Assembly: GCA_030762175.1 (NCBI GenBank)
Contig: CM060833.1
Span: forward strand, 168,964,501-169,028,500
Direction of reading: 5' to 3'
Source of the DNA: Metallyticus violacea
Taxonomy: Eukaryota > Arthropoda > Insecta > Mantodea > Metallyticidae
Length of the DNA stretch: 64,000 nucleotides
Position numbers and translations under genes: made by a program. Below the pieces are notes generated by a model. The model made no database searches and had not been told where the DNA came from. It saw nothing but the letters and a program-made list of their open reading frames with translations. Positions 46,500-58,947 of this stretch are shown here, in pieces. Numbering within the stretch: position 1 is the first letter of the stretch; the number at the start of each line of letters is the position of its first letter.

Positions 46500-48040
46500 G
46501 GTTAAAGACTTATATAGTTATAAATGTATTAACAGGTTTTTCAGATTGACAGAAAGCATCAACAAAACGTATCCTTAAAAAGTCTGATGCTTATTATGAC
46601 TTCATAAAAGAATGGGATGTAGTGCATGATGCTTATTATGACTTCATAAAAGAATGGGATGTAGTGCATAGGCAGTCAGATTCCAATGCATTGGTGGATT
46701 AACAAGGTTTGAGGCAATTTGGTAGCCTATCCTTTGTATGCAGCAGATTTGAAACTGCAGAGACTACAACTGGTTTTTCAGATATCAAAGACCAATCTGA
46801 AAATAGTACAAAATTGCTTGCTTGACTACCAGTAACATCACTGCTGATTAGAGAGCTTGTTAAAAGATTTTCAGTAAAAAAAAAAAAAAAAAGCCCATTA
46901 TTCTGGCCTGTAATTAAAACATTGAAATAAATCATTCATGCATTAATTGGCCACATATAACAATTTAAAAACAAATAGTTTGATTGCAGATGCACATGGG
47001 AAACACTTAATTGTCATTTATATGATGCAGAGAGAACTGCTACTGAGTTAATGTTCACCTGTCCAGTGGTAAGCAGTATATTAAATCTTCAGGCAGAAAA
47101 TAAAGAAGATTTAAATATTCTTGGATTATGATTCAATTTTATGATGCAAAGGAAGTGACATGTCACAGACACACAAGAGGTTCTGCTAGATAGTATCATG
47201 ATAAGGGGACGGACCAGGGAAACTGAGCACAACAATCCTGGCATTGAAGAGCTGAACCAACAATAAAAGTCATCAGGACCATGAGGGAACATTTTCTTGA
47301 TATTAATAGGTTAATATCCAGCACCTAGAAGATATTTGTTAAAGCCCCAATCTGAGTTAATGCTTAGAAAGAAAGATTTCTAGATCACCCATTAACCCTA
47401 TAGTCAATACTTAACCATTGGGGCACTTGGATTGAAGTTGTTCTCTTCTATTCAGATAATAACAGTGCTGTTAAAGAATTGGTTAATAAGCTAAATCCAG
47501 CTAACACTTTGTCAGTACAACATTTTTAATAGTGAGTATTTGCAAAGGGACTTGACTGAGTACCAATGCTGTTAAAGAATTCGTTAATAAGCTGAATTCA
47601 GCTGACACTTTGTCACTACAATATTCTCAGAATATTTTTAATACTGAATATTTGCAAAGGGACTTGGTTGCTATCATAATACATTTCAAAATTGTAGCTA
47701 AAACCACAAAATATGGTTTGTCTTTACATGAAGTGTTATTTCTCAGTGAGGTTCACAGTAAACTTGAAAGCGCTACTTTTAAAGTATGCAGAAACATTAG
47801 CATTGTTTTAGAGAGAAATCCTGACTTTAAAGTTTTGTGTTTTATGAATAAACATCTTCAAGGTGAAAACATAGTGTTCTTGAAGAAATTTCCCTGTAGT
47901 AGTAAGTGCTTTCAAATTTTGTTCAGTAATATCTGTAGACATGGAAAGATCCTTCTCAGCATACAAACTTGCATTAACTTATAAGCATCATCTAAGCATT
48001 AGGAGAAAATGATCATTGTATATTGCAAATAAAATTACAA
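46500..48040 (+). pseudogene. hAT-type transposase remnant
   Basis: The C-terminal part is clear: VCRNISIVLERNPDFKVLCFMNK at about 47780-47850, matching a hAT-family L-x-x-V-L-x-K-N-P-G-F-x-x-L block. After a one-base shift comes VDMERSFSAYKLALTYKHHLSIRR at about 47935-48005, the hAT dimerisation motif (D-V-E-R-S-F-S-x-Y-K). Upstream (46560-47100) fragments such as SDAYYDFIKEWDVVH, FSDIKDQSENSTKLL and DAERTATELMFT are likely the same gene with shifts. It contains the 42-bp tandem duplication at 46586. Not functional. Confidence 0.65.
46586..46669. repeat. Tandem duplication, 2 x 42 bp, in frame
   Basis: Two identical copies (46586-46627, 46628-46669) of a 14-codon unit (DAYYDFIKEWDVVH) sit inside the hAT remnant. 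The lack of divergence against a decayed background implies a recent event. Confidence 0.95.
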
Positions 48041-49404
48041 CAAACAGAGTGATGTCTAAGGAAAAATGTACATTGTAAGTACCAGAAAGTATAAGCTGAA
48101 AGTTAACAATTTTAGTACATGCTTTGTGCATATTTTTGAAATTATAGAGCTTATTTGAAAAAATTTTACAGCCTAAATGCACGCATATTTTAGATAAATT
48201 TAGGGCATACAAATCCAATGTTCAGTTTTAATAATATTAAAAAAATTATAATGAAATGTATTTATACGTACTAGATTTTAAAAAATGGTAGCCTTATTTC
48301 TATTCCAAAATTTCAGTTTCAGAGGAGATCAGAGGTAGAACTGTTCAAAGAGATCAGAGATAGAATTGTTCAGGGAAAAGACAAAATGTATTTTAACACC
48401 AACCCTTTTCTAAACTTTCATACAATTCAAAATTTCAGAACATTACCTTTTCCGGACATTTATTAAAGGTTATTCATTGAAGGACTAACCAGAAGCACTT
48501 TCAAACTTTATAATACCATAAGCTACAAACTATCATTTTCAGAAATTCCTGCTAATCCACCCGGAGAAGTACCAGAGAAAAATATAAGGCATGAAGGAAG
48601 TGATAGAGCTTACATCCCTTACAAGTAAAAACAGCTTTTCAGTGCACTAATCTTTTGGCTTACCATTACATGAAAATAAAAAAAAAAAAATAAACATTGC
48701 AGAAGGGAAGATCAGCCATTTTGATAATGCACCTCTTATGTATTTTCACTTTATTAATTGCTGTCTAATGTAAGAGGTATATTAAATTTTTTTCTGTCAT
48801 GAAATGAATCATTTGTAAAACCTATGAGTAGTTGTGGTTAGTAAATAATAAAAGTATTCATCTTTGTGATGTATGAAGAAAAACTAACATTTAGCAAATT
48901 TTAAAATTTCAGTAAAAATCAGCTGCTGAAATTAAATTTAAAGAACTGTTTCAGAATAATTCTAAAAGATTTTCTCTGTTTAGTAATAATCTTTTACTTT
49001 CTTTTGTATTGGTTTTTTTCTCAAGTTTTATAGCAGAATCAAGTTCAGTTAGTTTATTTTTTAAATCAGGAACTAAAGGCTGTTTTTATGAACCAATTTT
49101 TGTATTAATCAAACAATTGGTTTCTTTCTAAGCTAGAACTGTCTTTTTTTCAGATTTAATGGTGGGATCATCTAACAGGGTTTTATTTTTTACAACTTCA
49201 TAGACAACAATAAAATAATCAGTTTCAATGGAATTAGCACTGACCCGTTTGCAGTTCTTTGAAGGGTGTTTTGCCAGTTTCCTCAAATGCCACATATCTT
49301 GTAGCTAAACCTCATGTTAAAAAAAACCCATTTTGTATATTTTTCTTTAAAATAGTGTTTAATGCTTGCATTTACTATATGGCATCACAGGCAGTAGACA
49401 TTGA

Positions 49405-49545
49405 AGTTGTATTAGATGAAATGATAAATTGGAATATTGGGAAGGAAGCATTCCAGGCCTAAGTTTAGGACTTCTTAGTTAGGGGAGACCGTCCTGATGA
49501 AATTCAAATCACAGACTCGTGTATACAGCTCTGATAATGCTCATG
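49405..49545 (-). mobile_element. SINE-B fragment, minus strand
   Basis: It shares the blocks aaatgataaatt, ggaaggaag-x-attccaggcc, ggagaccgtcctg and a decayed B box (ATTTGAATTTC on the minus strand) with the SINE-B copy at 3290-3520. It lacks the middle block. Confidence 0.5.
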
Positions 49546-51047
49546 AAGGGCCACTTCCTTTCTGCAACAGGCCTTAAAGCTGTGAATATGCCTTTGTCAT
49601 TGATGTGATGCTGGTTGGCAAGAACATCTTGAACAGCATGATTATTTTCTAAGATTCTGAACATGAGATTAAACTGTGCAATTGTCTCTCAGAAGCAGAT
49701 CTCTCTTTCACTCTTAGATCTTTCTCTCACATCAACATTCTTGAAAAATGAATAACGCCATCCAAAGTTTCTGATTGAACTGATCATTTACTGAAATCAC
49801 TTGTTTTTACATCATCTTGGCTTAAAACTTTTTAGTTAGGAGCAGTTCTTTATTCTGTGCCCAACATACTGATGCATATCCTTTGCATTTGTCAACTTTT
49901 ATATTTTACTACCAACACATTTTAATCCTCTTTAAATTTGAAAATTTTGCCCGGTGTTAATTAATAGAATGTTTCAGTCTGGTCAACATTGAAAATGTCA
50001 AGTATGTCCTTCCCTAAAGCAAGCTGAAATAGTAAGGCATCTCAAATTGATGATCACTTTTTAAAATGAAGAAGTTAGTATTATATTCTAAACATGGAAG
50101 TATCTTTTTCTTAGCCTAACTCTGGATATCAACAGTGCCAGATGCTCTTAACCATCCCTCATTGGCTGGTGGGCACAGATCCACTTTTTGTGATATCAAT
50201 AAGTTCATTGTTTAATTTATATATCATTATTCATTTTATATATTTAAAGAATCTCAGGAAATTTTCATCCTCATTAGCACATGAAGTAAGATGGATGATA
50301 GAGTTGATGCATCCTGAGTGTATGCAACACATAATAAACTAAGTTGGGTGGGAGCTTGCTTCTCAGGTTTACCATTAAAATTTGCTTTATCATATAGCAT
50401 GCACAAGTTCATTATTGCATTTGCTTGTTACTCAACTTTGTTCAGTGGAGAGAGCAGAGAAGGTCTCCAATTTGTTTAAGACAGTTGCAATTCTAGATTA
50501 TAACTATTGTAAGTTTACATGCTTTCAAAGCATTTTGCACATTTTGGCATGTTCCTATAGTTTGTTAAAGCATCCTATGCGCTTGGCAAATCATGCTATG
50601 GTGCAAACAGCTTACCAATGAGGCAAGAGTATCAGAAGGATATTATTCAGTTTATTTATAGTCTGGATAAGGTAAGGAGAAACAAATTAGTGCAAATTTT
50701 GGGGATTCCCAAGCTCAGCCATTCTGACATTTCAAGATCCACAGACTTTGCTTTCTGCTAATCTCCCTGGTTATATCATCATGCTTTTTCTGTCACAAAT
50801 CCAGCCACATCTCTAATTACACACATTCCTAATTTTCATCCTATACAAATGCTGTTTGCTGCCTGTTAAGGAACCTCTAAAGACTTCTAAGAGAGACCCA
50901 TTCCAACAACCTTTCCATCAGATATTCAGAGATATTCATTTATGATTTATTCAAAGCACTGAGACAGTCACTTTACACTTTACTTAAACCATATTTCTGG
51001 CCATGTCCAAGGCTACACTCATGTCTCAGAGGTCAACCTCATCTTCA

Positions 51048-51250
51048 GGTCGATCTTGGTGGTATAGTGGTACTTGACTTGTGCAAAGGGAAGTAAAGCA
51101 AAGCCATGAGTCACATGTTGTAGACTATTGGCATTTAAAAAGGATCTCAGGCCTGAAAGAAGTGGCCTCTGAACAATATTCATTGACTGTTTCATGCTCT
51201 GAATTTAATGGGTTGCTAATGACCTAAGATGATCCATAAATAAACCAAAT
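51048..51250 (+). mobile_element. SINE-A copy, B-box region deleted
   Basis: The head cttggtggtatagtggtacttgac (A box) runs directly into gggaagtaaagcaaagccatgagtc, so the B box and cgggcgtaaaa blocks are deleted. The tail tctcaggcctgaaag, gcctctgaacaatatt, tgacctaagatgatccataaataaac is complete. Comparison with other copies defines the family ends. Confidence 0.75.
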
Positions 51251-51588
51251 ACCACTATTACTACTCATATTCAAAGAAAATCTTTTAACATATTGGTATT
51301 AGCTGTTCAAATTGAGCAGCACATAACATACAGCTACCAGCTGTACAACACTTCTTGCTCTCCCCATTCATTGCCTGATTGTTAGGAATTGGAATTTCCT
51401 TGGGCCCACTTTTACCTTCTTTCATGGTGTATATTTATTTCTTTACATGCATTGAGCACATTACTTCATATTCACAAAAGATTTTTTTAACAATATAATA
51501 AAATTGCATTTTTTGCTTTGAAGTTACAGTTTTTTTTTTTACGACTCCTGAGTCACTAATATATCAAAATTGGACATTAGCATCAAAT

Positions 51589-51972
51589 TAATTGATATCA
51601 TTGTATGATTCAGTTGAACTACACGCTCTTAAAGCTTCACTTACTTCACTTTGGAGAAAACTCCAAAACCTAATCAGAATTATGTAGAAAATCTATCTAA
51701 TGAAAATTTCAAAAAAGAAGAATTAGCATTTCTAAATAATTGCTTAAAAACTTGTGTACAATACTCCACTAAAATAGAAGATTATTTGGTAGATTTGGAA
51801 GTGGCCATTGAAGGATTGAAGAACAAGGAAAAAGAAATGGAATTAAATCAGAAAATTTTTTTAAAGAAAGTAAGTGAGGCTTTAAGAGTGTGTAGTTCAA
51901 CTGAATCATACAATGATATCAATTAATATTAGCTTAACTGTGCAAGTTCCAATTTACATTTTAAGTATTAAA
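51589..51972 (+). mobile_element. PLE-A foldback copy with an internal 5' coding piece
   Basis: Arms at about 51589-51645 and 51866-51925 are inverted copies of the PLE-A end (atatcattgtatgattcag, gaactacac-x-ctcttaaagcttcacttac). The right side carries the extra ~45-bp end seen in the other copies (gtgcaagttccaattta). Between the arms is an open segment (51651-51866) reading EELAFLNNCLKTCVQYSTKIEDY, resembling the N-terminal region of PLE RT proteins. The RT core and nuclease are deleted. Flanks share an imperfect catcaaa-containing repeat, a possible eroded TSD. Confidence 0.7.
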
Positions 51973-53059
51973 TTGACATCAAAGTTTAATTTGCATAACC
52001 CCCCAAGGACTGTTTAATTGGCCCAAAAGATTAAAAGCAAATGGTTCAGGTCTGGGAAATAAGTAGGATGTAATGCATCTCAAATTTCATTTCTTATATA
52101 ACATCATGGTGGCATTTGCTGTTTTAGACCAACAACAATTTGAATTTTCTTGTTGAAAATAGAGGCCATTGGACAATAATTCTGGTGCTTGCTGCAGATA
52201 GCTGCTTCAAATGGTTTTGTAATAGGTTCTGCTGTTCATATTGCCCTTGGATAATTAATCCCTTCTTGTTCTAAAGGGTGTTAGCAGCATCTTTCCTGCA
52301 GATGACGTATACATGGTTACCTGATTTAAACCAAATGAGGGAATGGGGGTTATTGTTGCTATTTTTACTATTATCCAATTCTATTATTGATCTTTTAAAG
52401 TAAAACATTTTAATAGTTTATTAAGTTACAATTGTCCAAGATTGACCATTATCCAGAAAGTGTTGTATTATTTCACATCTTTGTTGCTTTTGTTGTGGTC
52501 TTCATTTAGTAATCTGGTTCTGACTGGACCAATGCAATAAGATAAGTGGAAAGAAATAAGACTGACTCTGACCCTCTTTTAATGAGATACAAAATGAGAA
52601 CAAAAGGATTTAGAGCCAAGCGCAAGAAATGTTGGTTTAAGAGTTAGAAGGCTGTATAGAAACAAAAATATAAGGAAGCCAGATGATGATGAATGTATGA
52701 TATTAACTATGATCTGTTATTTTAGCACTAAAGATTCCTTATTGGGTTTTCTTATGTTCACAGCATTTATTACTTTAAATCTTTAATAATTTTCCAGTTC
52801 TTTTATTTGTTTTTTTATTAATTTATTTTTAATTTTTAACAAAAAATACTATTTGCTTATGAAGGTGCATTATAATATTTAGAAGAATTTATTTTGTTTT
52901 TATTAGGTCATACTTAAATGTTATATTCTGAGTCTTGTACTCAAATCCAAGCTAAAGATCTGTTACTCTTTTGTCAATCAATCTTAACAAAGAAAATTAA
53001 AGTGTTTTGTTATTATCTTTTAAATATTATTTTTGGATATATATTATTATTTTTTTTTA

Positions 53060-54155
53060 ATCCCTCCAGGCATTGTCTTACTTAGAAATAGCATATTGGA
53101 GAGCACTGGAATATTATCAGAGAACCTTTCAAGGGGGAAAAAAAAAGGAAAAAACCACATTTGAATTGGATTTGTTTGTTGTGAATTCCGTGTCTGAAGA
53201 GAAACATTTCTTTAGCTTTACAAGTAACGCAATGTGTATATGCTACCAGCATTGTCTTTTGGAGTGTGAAACACCCTCAATTTCTGCAGTTAAACAACAA
53301 CTTTGCCCAGTTATAATTCCCAGAACAGAAAATAAATTGGATGTTTTTACTGGAAAAAAATGCTCCTTAATGTTAGACAATAGTCATTTTTGTGAGAAGC
53401 AAAGGATGGTCAGATGTCTGTAATGAACCAGTAATGTGCTTAACATTAGCGGCAAAAGGAATAATTATTTGATAGACACTGTGGACACATACGGAAATGT
53501 ATAAATCAGAATACTTGGCAAAATGGCATCTATTAGCATAAAAAATGTGAAAAAAAGTTTAGTCTTTTATGCATTCAATTGTTAATCCAGCTAATGTTTC
53601 ATGGATGTATTAATTGTTGGAAAAAGGAGAAAACTTAAAACCAGTGACCGTTTGGCCCATCTTTTGGATCTTTAGTTTTCAGGTTCCAAATCTGAAAGAA
53701 TGTGTTTCCATAGTTAAATATATTTTCAAAATGATGATTTTATAAATTTTCTGTATAATCAGTCAGGTTCTCCAAAACTTATGCCAGCTGAAACCATTGG
53801 AACAGTTAATTGGATTGCTTGAATGCTTACATTACAGGTTGGTCTAGAACTTACAAAAATCTTTCAAGATAAATTGATAGTAGATTGCAATTAAAAGTTG
53901 CTAATATATGCTTAAGAAGAATGTTGAAGCCCATTGCTGAGACTCTTGATAAAACACAGAAAAGCTTAGTTGCATCGGTTATGCTATATATTTATCTTAA
54001 AACAATGCATAATTGATCTGGCAGAAAATGAAATTACATATAACATGGCTTTAAGTCCAGCTCATTTTCTTTTTTACATATTTGATCCAAAGCAAATTAA
54101 TAACACTGAACTGGTACAGTTAAGTAAAAATAAGAAGAAACTGGGAATTTGCAAA

Positions 54156-54186
<31 letters not shown>

Positions 54187-54190
54187 GAGA

Positions 54191-54244
<54 letters not shown>

Positions 54245-54490
54245 CATTGATAGTAAAGTTCCAGGCACAAGCTCTCCATTTCAAGAAACATTTTCAAAGA
54301 ATCTGCGGTGTCACCAACAGTCAGAGGTTGAAGAGCCAAGGCAGTGCCATTGAATAAATTGTCCTAAGTGTTCCCCATTATTGAATAACTTTGACTGCTC
54401 AAGTATCTTCAGCTAGTATAGAAAGAATTTTTTCTTCTTTCGGTTTCCTCCAGCCAAAGCGTCAAAACAGACGGTGAAATGGAAAGTCCA
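53060..54490 (+). pseudogene. Second hAT-type transposase remnant
   Basis: Coding debris begins with the frame at 53073-53423. It continues with DRLAHLLDL, GSPKLMPAETIGTVNW (53780-53815) and MALSPAHFLFYIFDPKQ (54040-54085). It ends with VSSASIERIFSSFGFLQPKRQNR (54402-54470), which is the hAT C-terminal dimerisation block (A-S-x-E-R-x-F-S). The order is that of a hAT transposase, but stops, shifts and the microsatellite at 54157 destroy it. It belongs to a different hAT lineage from the copy at 46500. Confidence 0.65.
54157..54243. repeat. Compound microsatellite (CT)n(AT)n(AC)n
   Basis: Runs of CT, AT, GAGTGTGT, a longer AT and AC follow one another inside the hAT remnant. The Ile-Tyr repeat frames it produces are artefacts. 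Confidence 0.95.
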
Positions 54491-54756
54491 ATAAAAATTG
54501 GTATTTTTATTTTAAAGTGTTTAATACATTGGATAATGCTTAATTTATTTTTGTGTTCTGAAAAAAGTATTTTGCCTTTTTTTAATACTTATATAAGGTT
54601 TCTTAATTGCTTGTTCAATTTCAACCTAACTTAAAATATATTTGAAACTAGAAATTAAATATGAAGACTATAACTAATTGATAATGTTAAGAATGTGTTT
54701 TAATTTAATGAAATCATTAAGTACAGAATGATTGATGTTGGCTTATATGCATAAAT

Positions 54757-54975
54757 TTTTCTTGGTGGTCTAGGTGTAACTATACTGTTGCTTCATGCAA
54801 GGGTCAGTGAAATATTAGGGCATAAAAGTCCTAAGTATGGTTTTTTTCGGAAGAGAAGTAAAACTGTGTCCTATGTAGTAGATTTATAAAAGAACCTTAA
54901 GTCTGAAAAATAGGCCTCTGAGCAAAATTTAGCAGCAGTTTCAGGTTCTGAATTACCTGAGATACTTTAAATAAA
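54757..54975 (+). mobile_element. SINE-A copy, nearly full length
   Basis: The head is cttggtggtctaggtgtaac, the decayed B box caagggtcagtg, then gggcataaaagtcctaagtatgg, ggaagagaagtaaa, gaaccttaagtctg, gcctctgagcaaaattt and a final (ATAA)n tail at 54970. It gives the most complete view of SINE-A, about 220 bp. Confidence 0.8.
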
Positions 54976-55354
54976 TAAAATAAAATCTCCATCTAGTGTT
55001 TATAGGGCAAGACCAGAGAATATGTTCGACAGAAATTGGAAAATGGCAATATACACATATTGGATAGAGGGTTCTTTAGTAAGTAAGGAGAGGTCAATAA
55101 GCTTAACATGTCCAATTTTGAGAAAAGTATTGCATTTTGTATTACTAATTTATCAAATTTAATATCATAATCCACATGACTTGCTTAACATGATCATTAA
55201 CATTTTTATTTTCTATTTTATTCAAGCTTTCTAATAGTCTACAGTAATTAATATTTCACAGTATCAGTACATTAATATGAAATGCAAGACTTGATTTTTT
55301 TCTATCATATAATCATTGAAAAATGAAAAAGAGTGGTTAAAAAGCTGGTTTAAA

Positions 55355-55388
55355 TTATTGTTATTATTATTATTATTACTATTACTAC

Positions 55389-55423
<35 letters not shown>
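55355..55423. repeat. (ATT)n trinucleotide microsatellite
   Basis: Two runs of TTA/ATT units separated by actattactacattt. Simple repeat with no coding value. Confidence 0.95.
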
Positions 55424-55425
<2 letters not shown>

Positions 55426-55573
55426 TTCCCAATCCTGTTGCATGGCTGTGTGCAGCCGTGGTGAACCCGAAGCTTAATTTACTGGTGCAAAATGGTGACT
55501 CCAACGTTCATTTAACAACAGTATAATTAAGAAATGCTTCTCCTCTAAGTTCATGTTAATCCAGAAGCAACTG

Positions 55574-55819
55574 TTAATCACATAATTTTCTTTCATCTCT
55601 GGTACAATTAAGTGAAGCATTCACTTGGCATGCCCTATCAGTTCCCTGCTCATTATGAATAACCTCATATGAAGATTCATCACTCATGTTTATTGCTGCA
55701 GTCACTTTAACAGTAAAATGTTTATTCTCGCAGAGCATGTCCTGAATGACTTGAACCATATCAGAATTCATTATGGTAGCAGAACAACCAAACTGTTGAG
55801 CATCTTTAAGACTCATCAT
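55574..55819 (-). pseudogene. mariner-like helix-turn-helix fragment, minus strand
   Basis: The open segment reads ATIMNSDMVQVIQDMLCENKHFTV, then INMSDESSYEVIHNEQG, which matches the second helix-turn-helix of mariner transposases (I-S-x-G-S-A-Y-x-I-I-H-x-x-L-G). The catalytic domain is absent. Its frame is open for 81 codons, which may be chance preservation. Confidence 0.55.
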
Positions 55820-56504
55820 ATTGTAATGTAATAGAGTTAGTTTGGTGACATTTATACTTCACTTATTTCGTTTTTTAATAGAACAAGTTTTGGAAACATT
55901 CACTTCCATAATCAGCAGAAGGCCAGCTGTAATTAGCTTCAAAAGTATAAGTTCACATGATATTAAGCTAAATTTTCTGCCCACTCATACTCTTGACTTT
56001 GTGAAGTACATTTCTCACTATAAATCAATAACAACTGTCAGTGAGCCTCAATGGGTTCTAAGCCTTCTGCGGGCAAAATATCGGTAACTCCAAGCACTTG
56101 AACTTTAATGCAACACAACAGTTCAACTTGCAATGTTTGCTGGTCAACACAGTGGCCTTCTTAGCAGCAGACTACATTACATACCATGATTTAACATGAT
56201 GCCAACACATGCTGTATCTGGGGACTATGCACACCAGTTTTGTAATAAATTTATGATCTTTTTCTGGTAATTTTCTGACGTGTTAGTGTAACTAGCTCTA
56301 TATAAGAAGAATGTCATAGATGGTTAAGGTTAAACAGAGAATTACCCCAGTTAAGTTTGGATATTTTTTCTTACATTTTTTCATGGTGTGACTCCCTTTC
56401 TCCACTACCAATTGTATTCAGTTGAATGTCCGTAGGCTTGAACTATTGCTCTGCAACACAATTTCTATTGTAGAAGACTGCACCGTGGAATAGTAAGGGA
56501 GATA

Positions 56505-57230
56505 TTAGCTCACTGCTCCTGGCAGACTTTCCAGATATCCCCAATCATGGTGGAACATTGAAAAGCAAGGTGCTGTTTCAGCAGATCAAATCTGCAGAAA
56601 TCCATTAGTGAGGCATCTAGTGACTTCACAGGGATCCTTTTAAACGGTATTATGTTGACACCCATTTTGTCAGCTTTGCAGTGGTAGTAGTCCTGGGATG
56701 ATGGAGAAGTGTGACTGAATGCTTTATCCTTTTGGATCCAAACATATGGGGCATCCTCACCATCCAACCAGGGAGTATCTTCATCAAAAATTGGGTCCAT
56801 GACATTGCTGTGATAGTAGCATTAATTTTTACATTTTTGACAACTTTGAATGTTAAGTTTCCCCTTAGCGCAGTAACCTGCTATCACCATGACCACTTGA
56901 AAAACTTTCCTTGTTTTCCTGTATGAATTTGGAGTGCCCCTTTTGGCCCACTTAATGGTAGCAAATAGCATGGGCTTTGTTTGTACCATCAGGATAAATC
57001 CATGCTCCATCCAAAGAAAGCACCCATTGCCATTTTTCACCTACTAGGTGGTGTTCGTGCAGTTTTCTTGCATTGGTGAACCATTCTCTCTCTTTCAAGA
57101 TGTGCCCACATGCTTTATGCTGCCTTCTACTACCATCAAAAGCTGTAAATAGCATCCAAAAGCCCAACATTGTCCCCCTGCCACAAATCAGTGAGTTTTG
57201 AAGCCATTATGATGAACTAATGCAATAGTA
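56505..57230 (-). pseudogene. Tc1/mariner (IS630) transposase remnant, catalytic half
   Basis: Minus-strand frames from 57170 to 56510 show KWQWVLSLDGAWIYPDGTNKAHAICYH (first acid block, W-x-x-S-L-D-x-A). Then come the eroded middle and FDEDTPWLDGEDAPYVWIQKDKAFSHTS (decayed Q-D-K-A-x-S-H-T). Then IIPFKRIPVKSLDASLMDFCRFDLLKQHL matches the I-P-V-K-S-P-D-A-S-P-M-D-F-C-x-F-x-L-L-K block with the third acid, and IWKVCQEQ. This is a known insect and tick transposase type. One frameshift and several substitutions remain, so decay is moderate. Confidence 0.75.
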
Positions 57231-57498
57231 CACATAACTAAAGGTGTGGGAGAGCAATTCAGAATCATCCAAGCTTAATTAGGGCAATTCTCCATGTTAC
57301 TATTAGTATTAGGGTTACTAGCAAACTTTTGTTTTTAGAATAAAATCCTTCCATACTCACTAGCATGTGGCACCAATGTGAGTTTCTATTTCCAAGCCTG
57401 AGAAGATTAAGAAAATATTTTAATATACAGAAAATTCTTTAATAAAAAGTTGTTAAAAATGTTGCAAGCTAGACAGTCAGCAGTCCCATTTATAAGGA

Positions 57499-57770
57499 GG
57501 AATTTTTCTATAGATGCTAATATGGAAACACAAACTGTAATTATTTTGTTTTGTCATCATAAAATCTCTAAATATTGTAATAAATATTGTATAGGAGATA
57601 GACACTATTAGCTGTCTATTAGTAAATTGAACTGACTAGGATTTTTCTATAGATGCTAATATGGAAACAAGCTGTAATTATTTTTTTTTCTTTTCTTTTT
57701 TGTTATAAAACCTCTAAAATTGTGTGGGAGTAAGACACTATTAGCTGTCCATTAGTAAATTGAACTGACT
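57499..57770. repeat. Diverged tandem duplication, unit about 140 bp
   Basis: Copies at 57499-57638 and 57639-57770 share tttttctatagatgctaat, tgtaattatttt, gacactattagctgtc and attagtaaattgaactgact. Small indels, including a T/C run in copy 2, separate them. It lies just upstream of NCOA6 coding exon 2, within the intron. Confidence 0.9.
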
Positions 57771-57907
57771 ACTTTCTTGAGTTATGTTTATTACATTGGA
57801 TGCACATGTTGCATTCCCAATAATGCTACACTAGAAATTTCTATCATTCACTTATTAAAACTTTCCATTTTAAGTAATAACAAATCATTTACTTTGTTAT
57901 CTTGCAG

Positions 57908-58074
57908 GAAAAGGTGAATCGTTGCGAGTAGCCAAAGTGGAGCCATGGAACTCTGTACGAGTTACATTCACTATTCCCAGAGAGGCTGCATTGAGATTGC
58001 GTCAGCTAGCACAGCAAGGTGACAATGCGCTCACACAGCTTGGCATACTCTCAGTGCAGGTTGAAGGAGATCAG
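57908..58074 (+). CDS. NCOA6: NCOA6 coding exon 2 (conserved core domain)
   Basis: The acceptor atcttgcag ends at 57907 and the donor tcag|gtaagc follows 58074. Joined in phase 1 to the previous exon, it encodes residues 43-98. [19 protein letters not shown] and [12 protein letters not shown] are almost identical to the vertebrate NCOA6 N-terminal domain, which identifies the gene beyond reasonable doubt. The previous intron is 13.4 kb and filled with transposon remnants. The exon ends in phase 0. Confidence 0.97.
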
Positions 58075-58940
58075 GTAAGCATTTGATAACTTTCATTTTA
58101 AAGCAGGTTGGCTATCTCCTTCTTTAAAGGTTATTTTATTATATTCTTAATTAGATAATGAATTGGTTTAATACTCCCATGCTCCATTTACCATTCAACC
58201 AACAACAAATTCATCAGTCGACATGCAGCTGATGATGTGGGTGAAGGCCTGCAAAGCATATTCTTTATAATTCAATGGTAAGTGCATAAGAGTATTAAAT
58301 CTACTCACTATCTAATTAAGAATAAATTAGTTGCTTCATTGTATTAGTCCCGGCACAAAATTAATTTTGAAATTATTATTTTATTACTTAATTCCTTTTC
58401 TCTCAGTTATTCTATTGACAAAATCATTGATTCACAATTTGTACAATTCTTGGAATGTGAATGTTGGATAATGTTATTAATTAATGAAACTAGTGTGTTC
58501 GTATATGTGCATACATCTTCCTTAACTAGCACATTAATGAAGGATGAATGAAAAAAGGCGCAAATGGACTCAGAGATACTTTGCACCTGAATTGCCTGAC
58601 ATTTGTCTTTCACAGCTAGCAGAAAATTTTAGGGACAGTATAACCAGGCAAATTGTTTGACTAACAAAATCTTTCCAGCTGGTTACAACTGTGCCTAGTA
58701 CTTGAGGCACAGTGGCAGACAAGAGAGGTGCTCACATAGATACTGTAACATTAAATAGGAAAAAGCTTTGTCTGGTATTTAGGCTTCCATGGTCAATATC
58801 ATAGGTGTGCCTGAACTTCTAGAGAAAACCACATTATAATGTCGTTGGCTACTGATGTTTTGCCCAACATGTTCTGAGAACCACATCAGATGCAGCCATC
58901 TCCAGAAGTTCAAGACACTGAATTACTTTGTAAGGAACAT
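58075..58940. other. NCOA6: NCOA6 intron sequence; possible PLE end near 58790-58920
   Basis: No exon is seen. At 58790-58920 a pair of inverted words (gaacttctag and ccagaagttc) encloses ctgatgttttgcccaacatgttctgagaacc. This resembles a PLE or SINE terminal region and may be the left end of the PLE at 59309. Confidence 0.35.
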
Positions 58941-58947
58941 TACTTCC

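Larger units (their letters stand above)
44510..57907 (+). other. NCOA6: NCOA6 intron between coding exons 1 and 2 (13.4 kb)
   Basis: Defined by GT at 44510 and AG at 57906-57907. It contains two hAT remnants, SINEs, a PLE-A foldback and mariner pieces listed separately. The stretches 44510-46500, 48040-49400, 49560-51040 and 52000-53070 show no identifiable gene. Two minus frames at 45264-45633 have protein-like composition but no motif I recognise. Confidence 0.85.

Noticed and set aside
54074..54268. Ile-Tyr repeat frame on the minus strand
   Set aside because: Encoded by the (AT)n/(AC)n microsatellite inside the hAT remnant.
58850..58900. Hammerhead core in the reverse complement (CTGATGT...AAAACATCAG)
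   Set aside because: The core lacks GA at positions 8-9 and instead pairs perfectly with ACATCAG as an ordinary hairpin stem.
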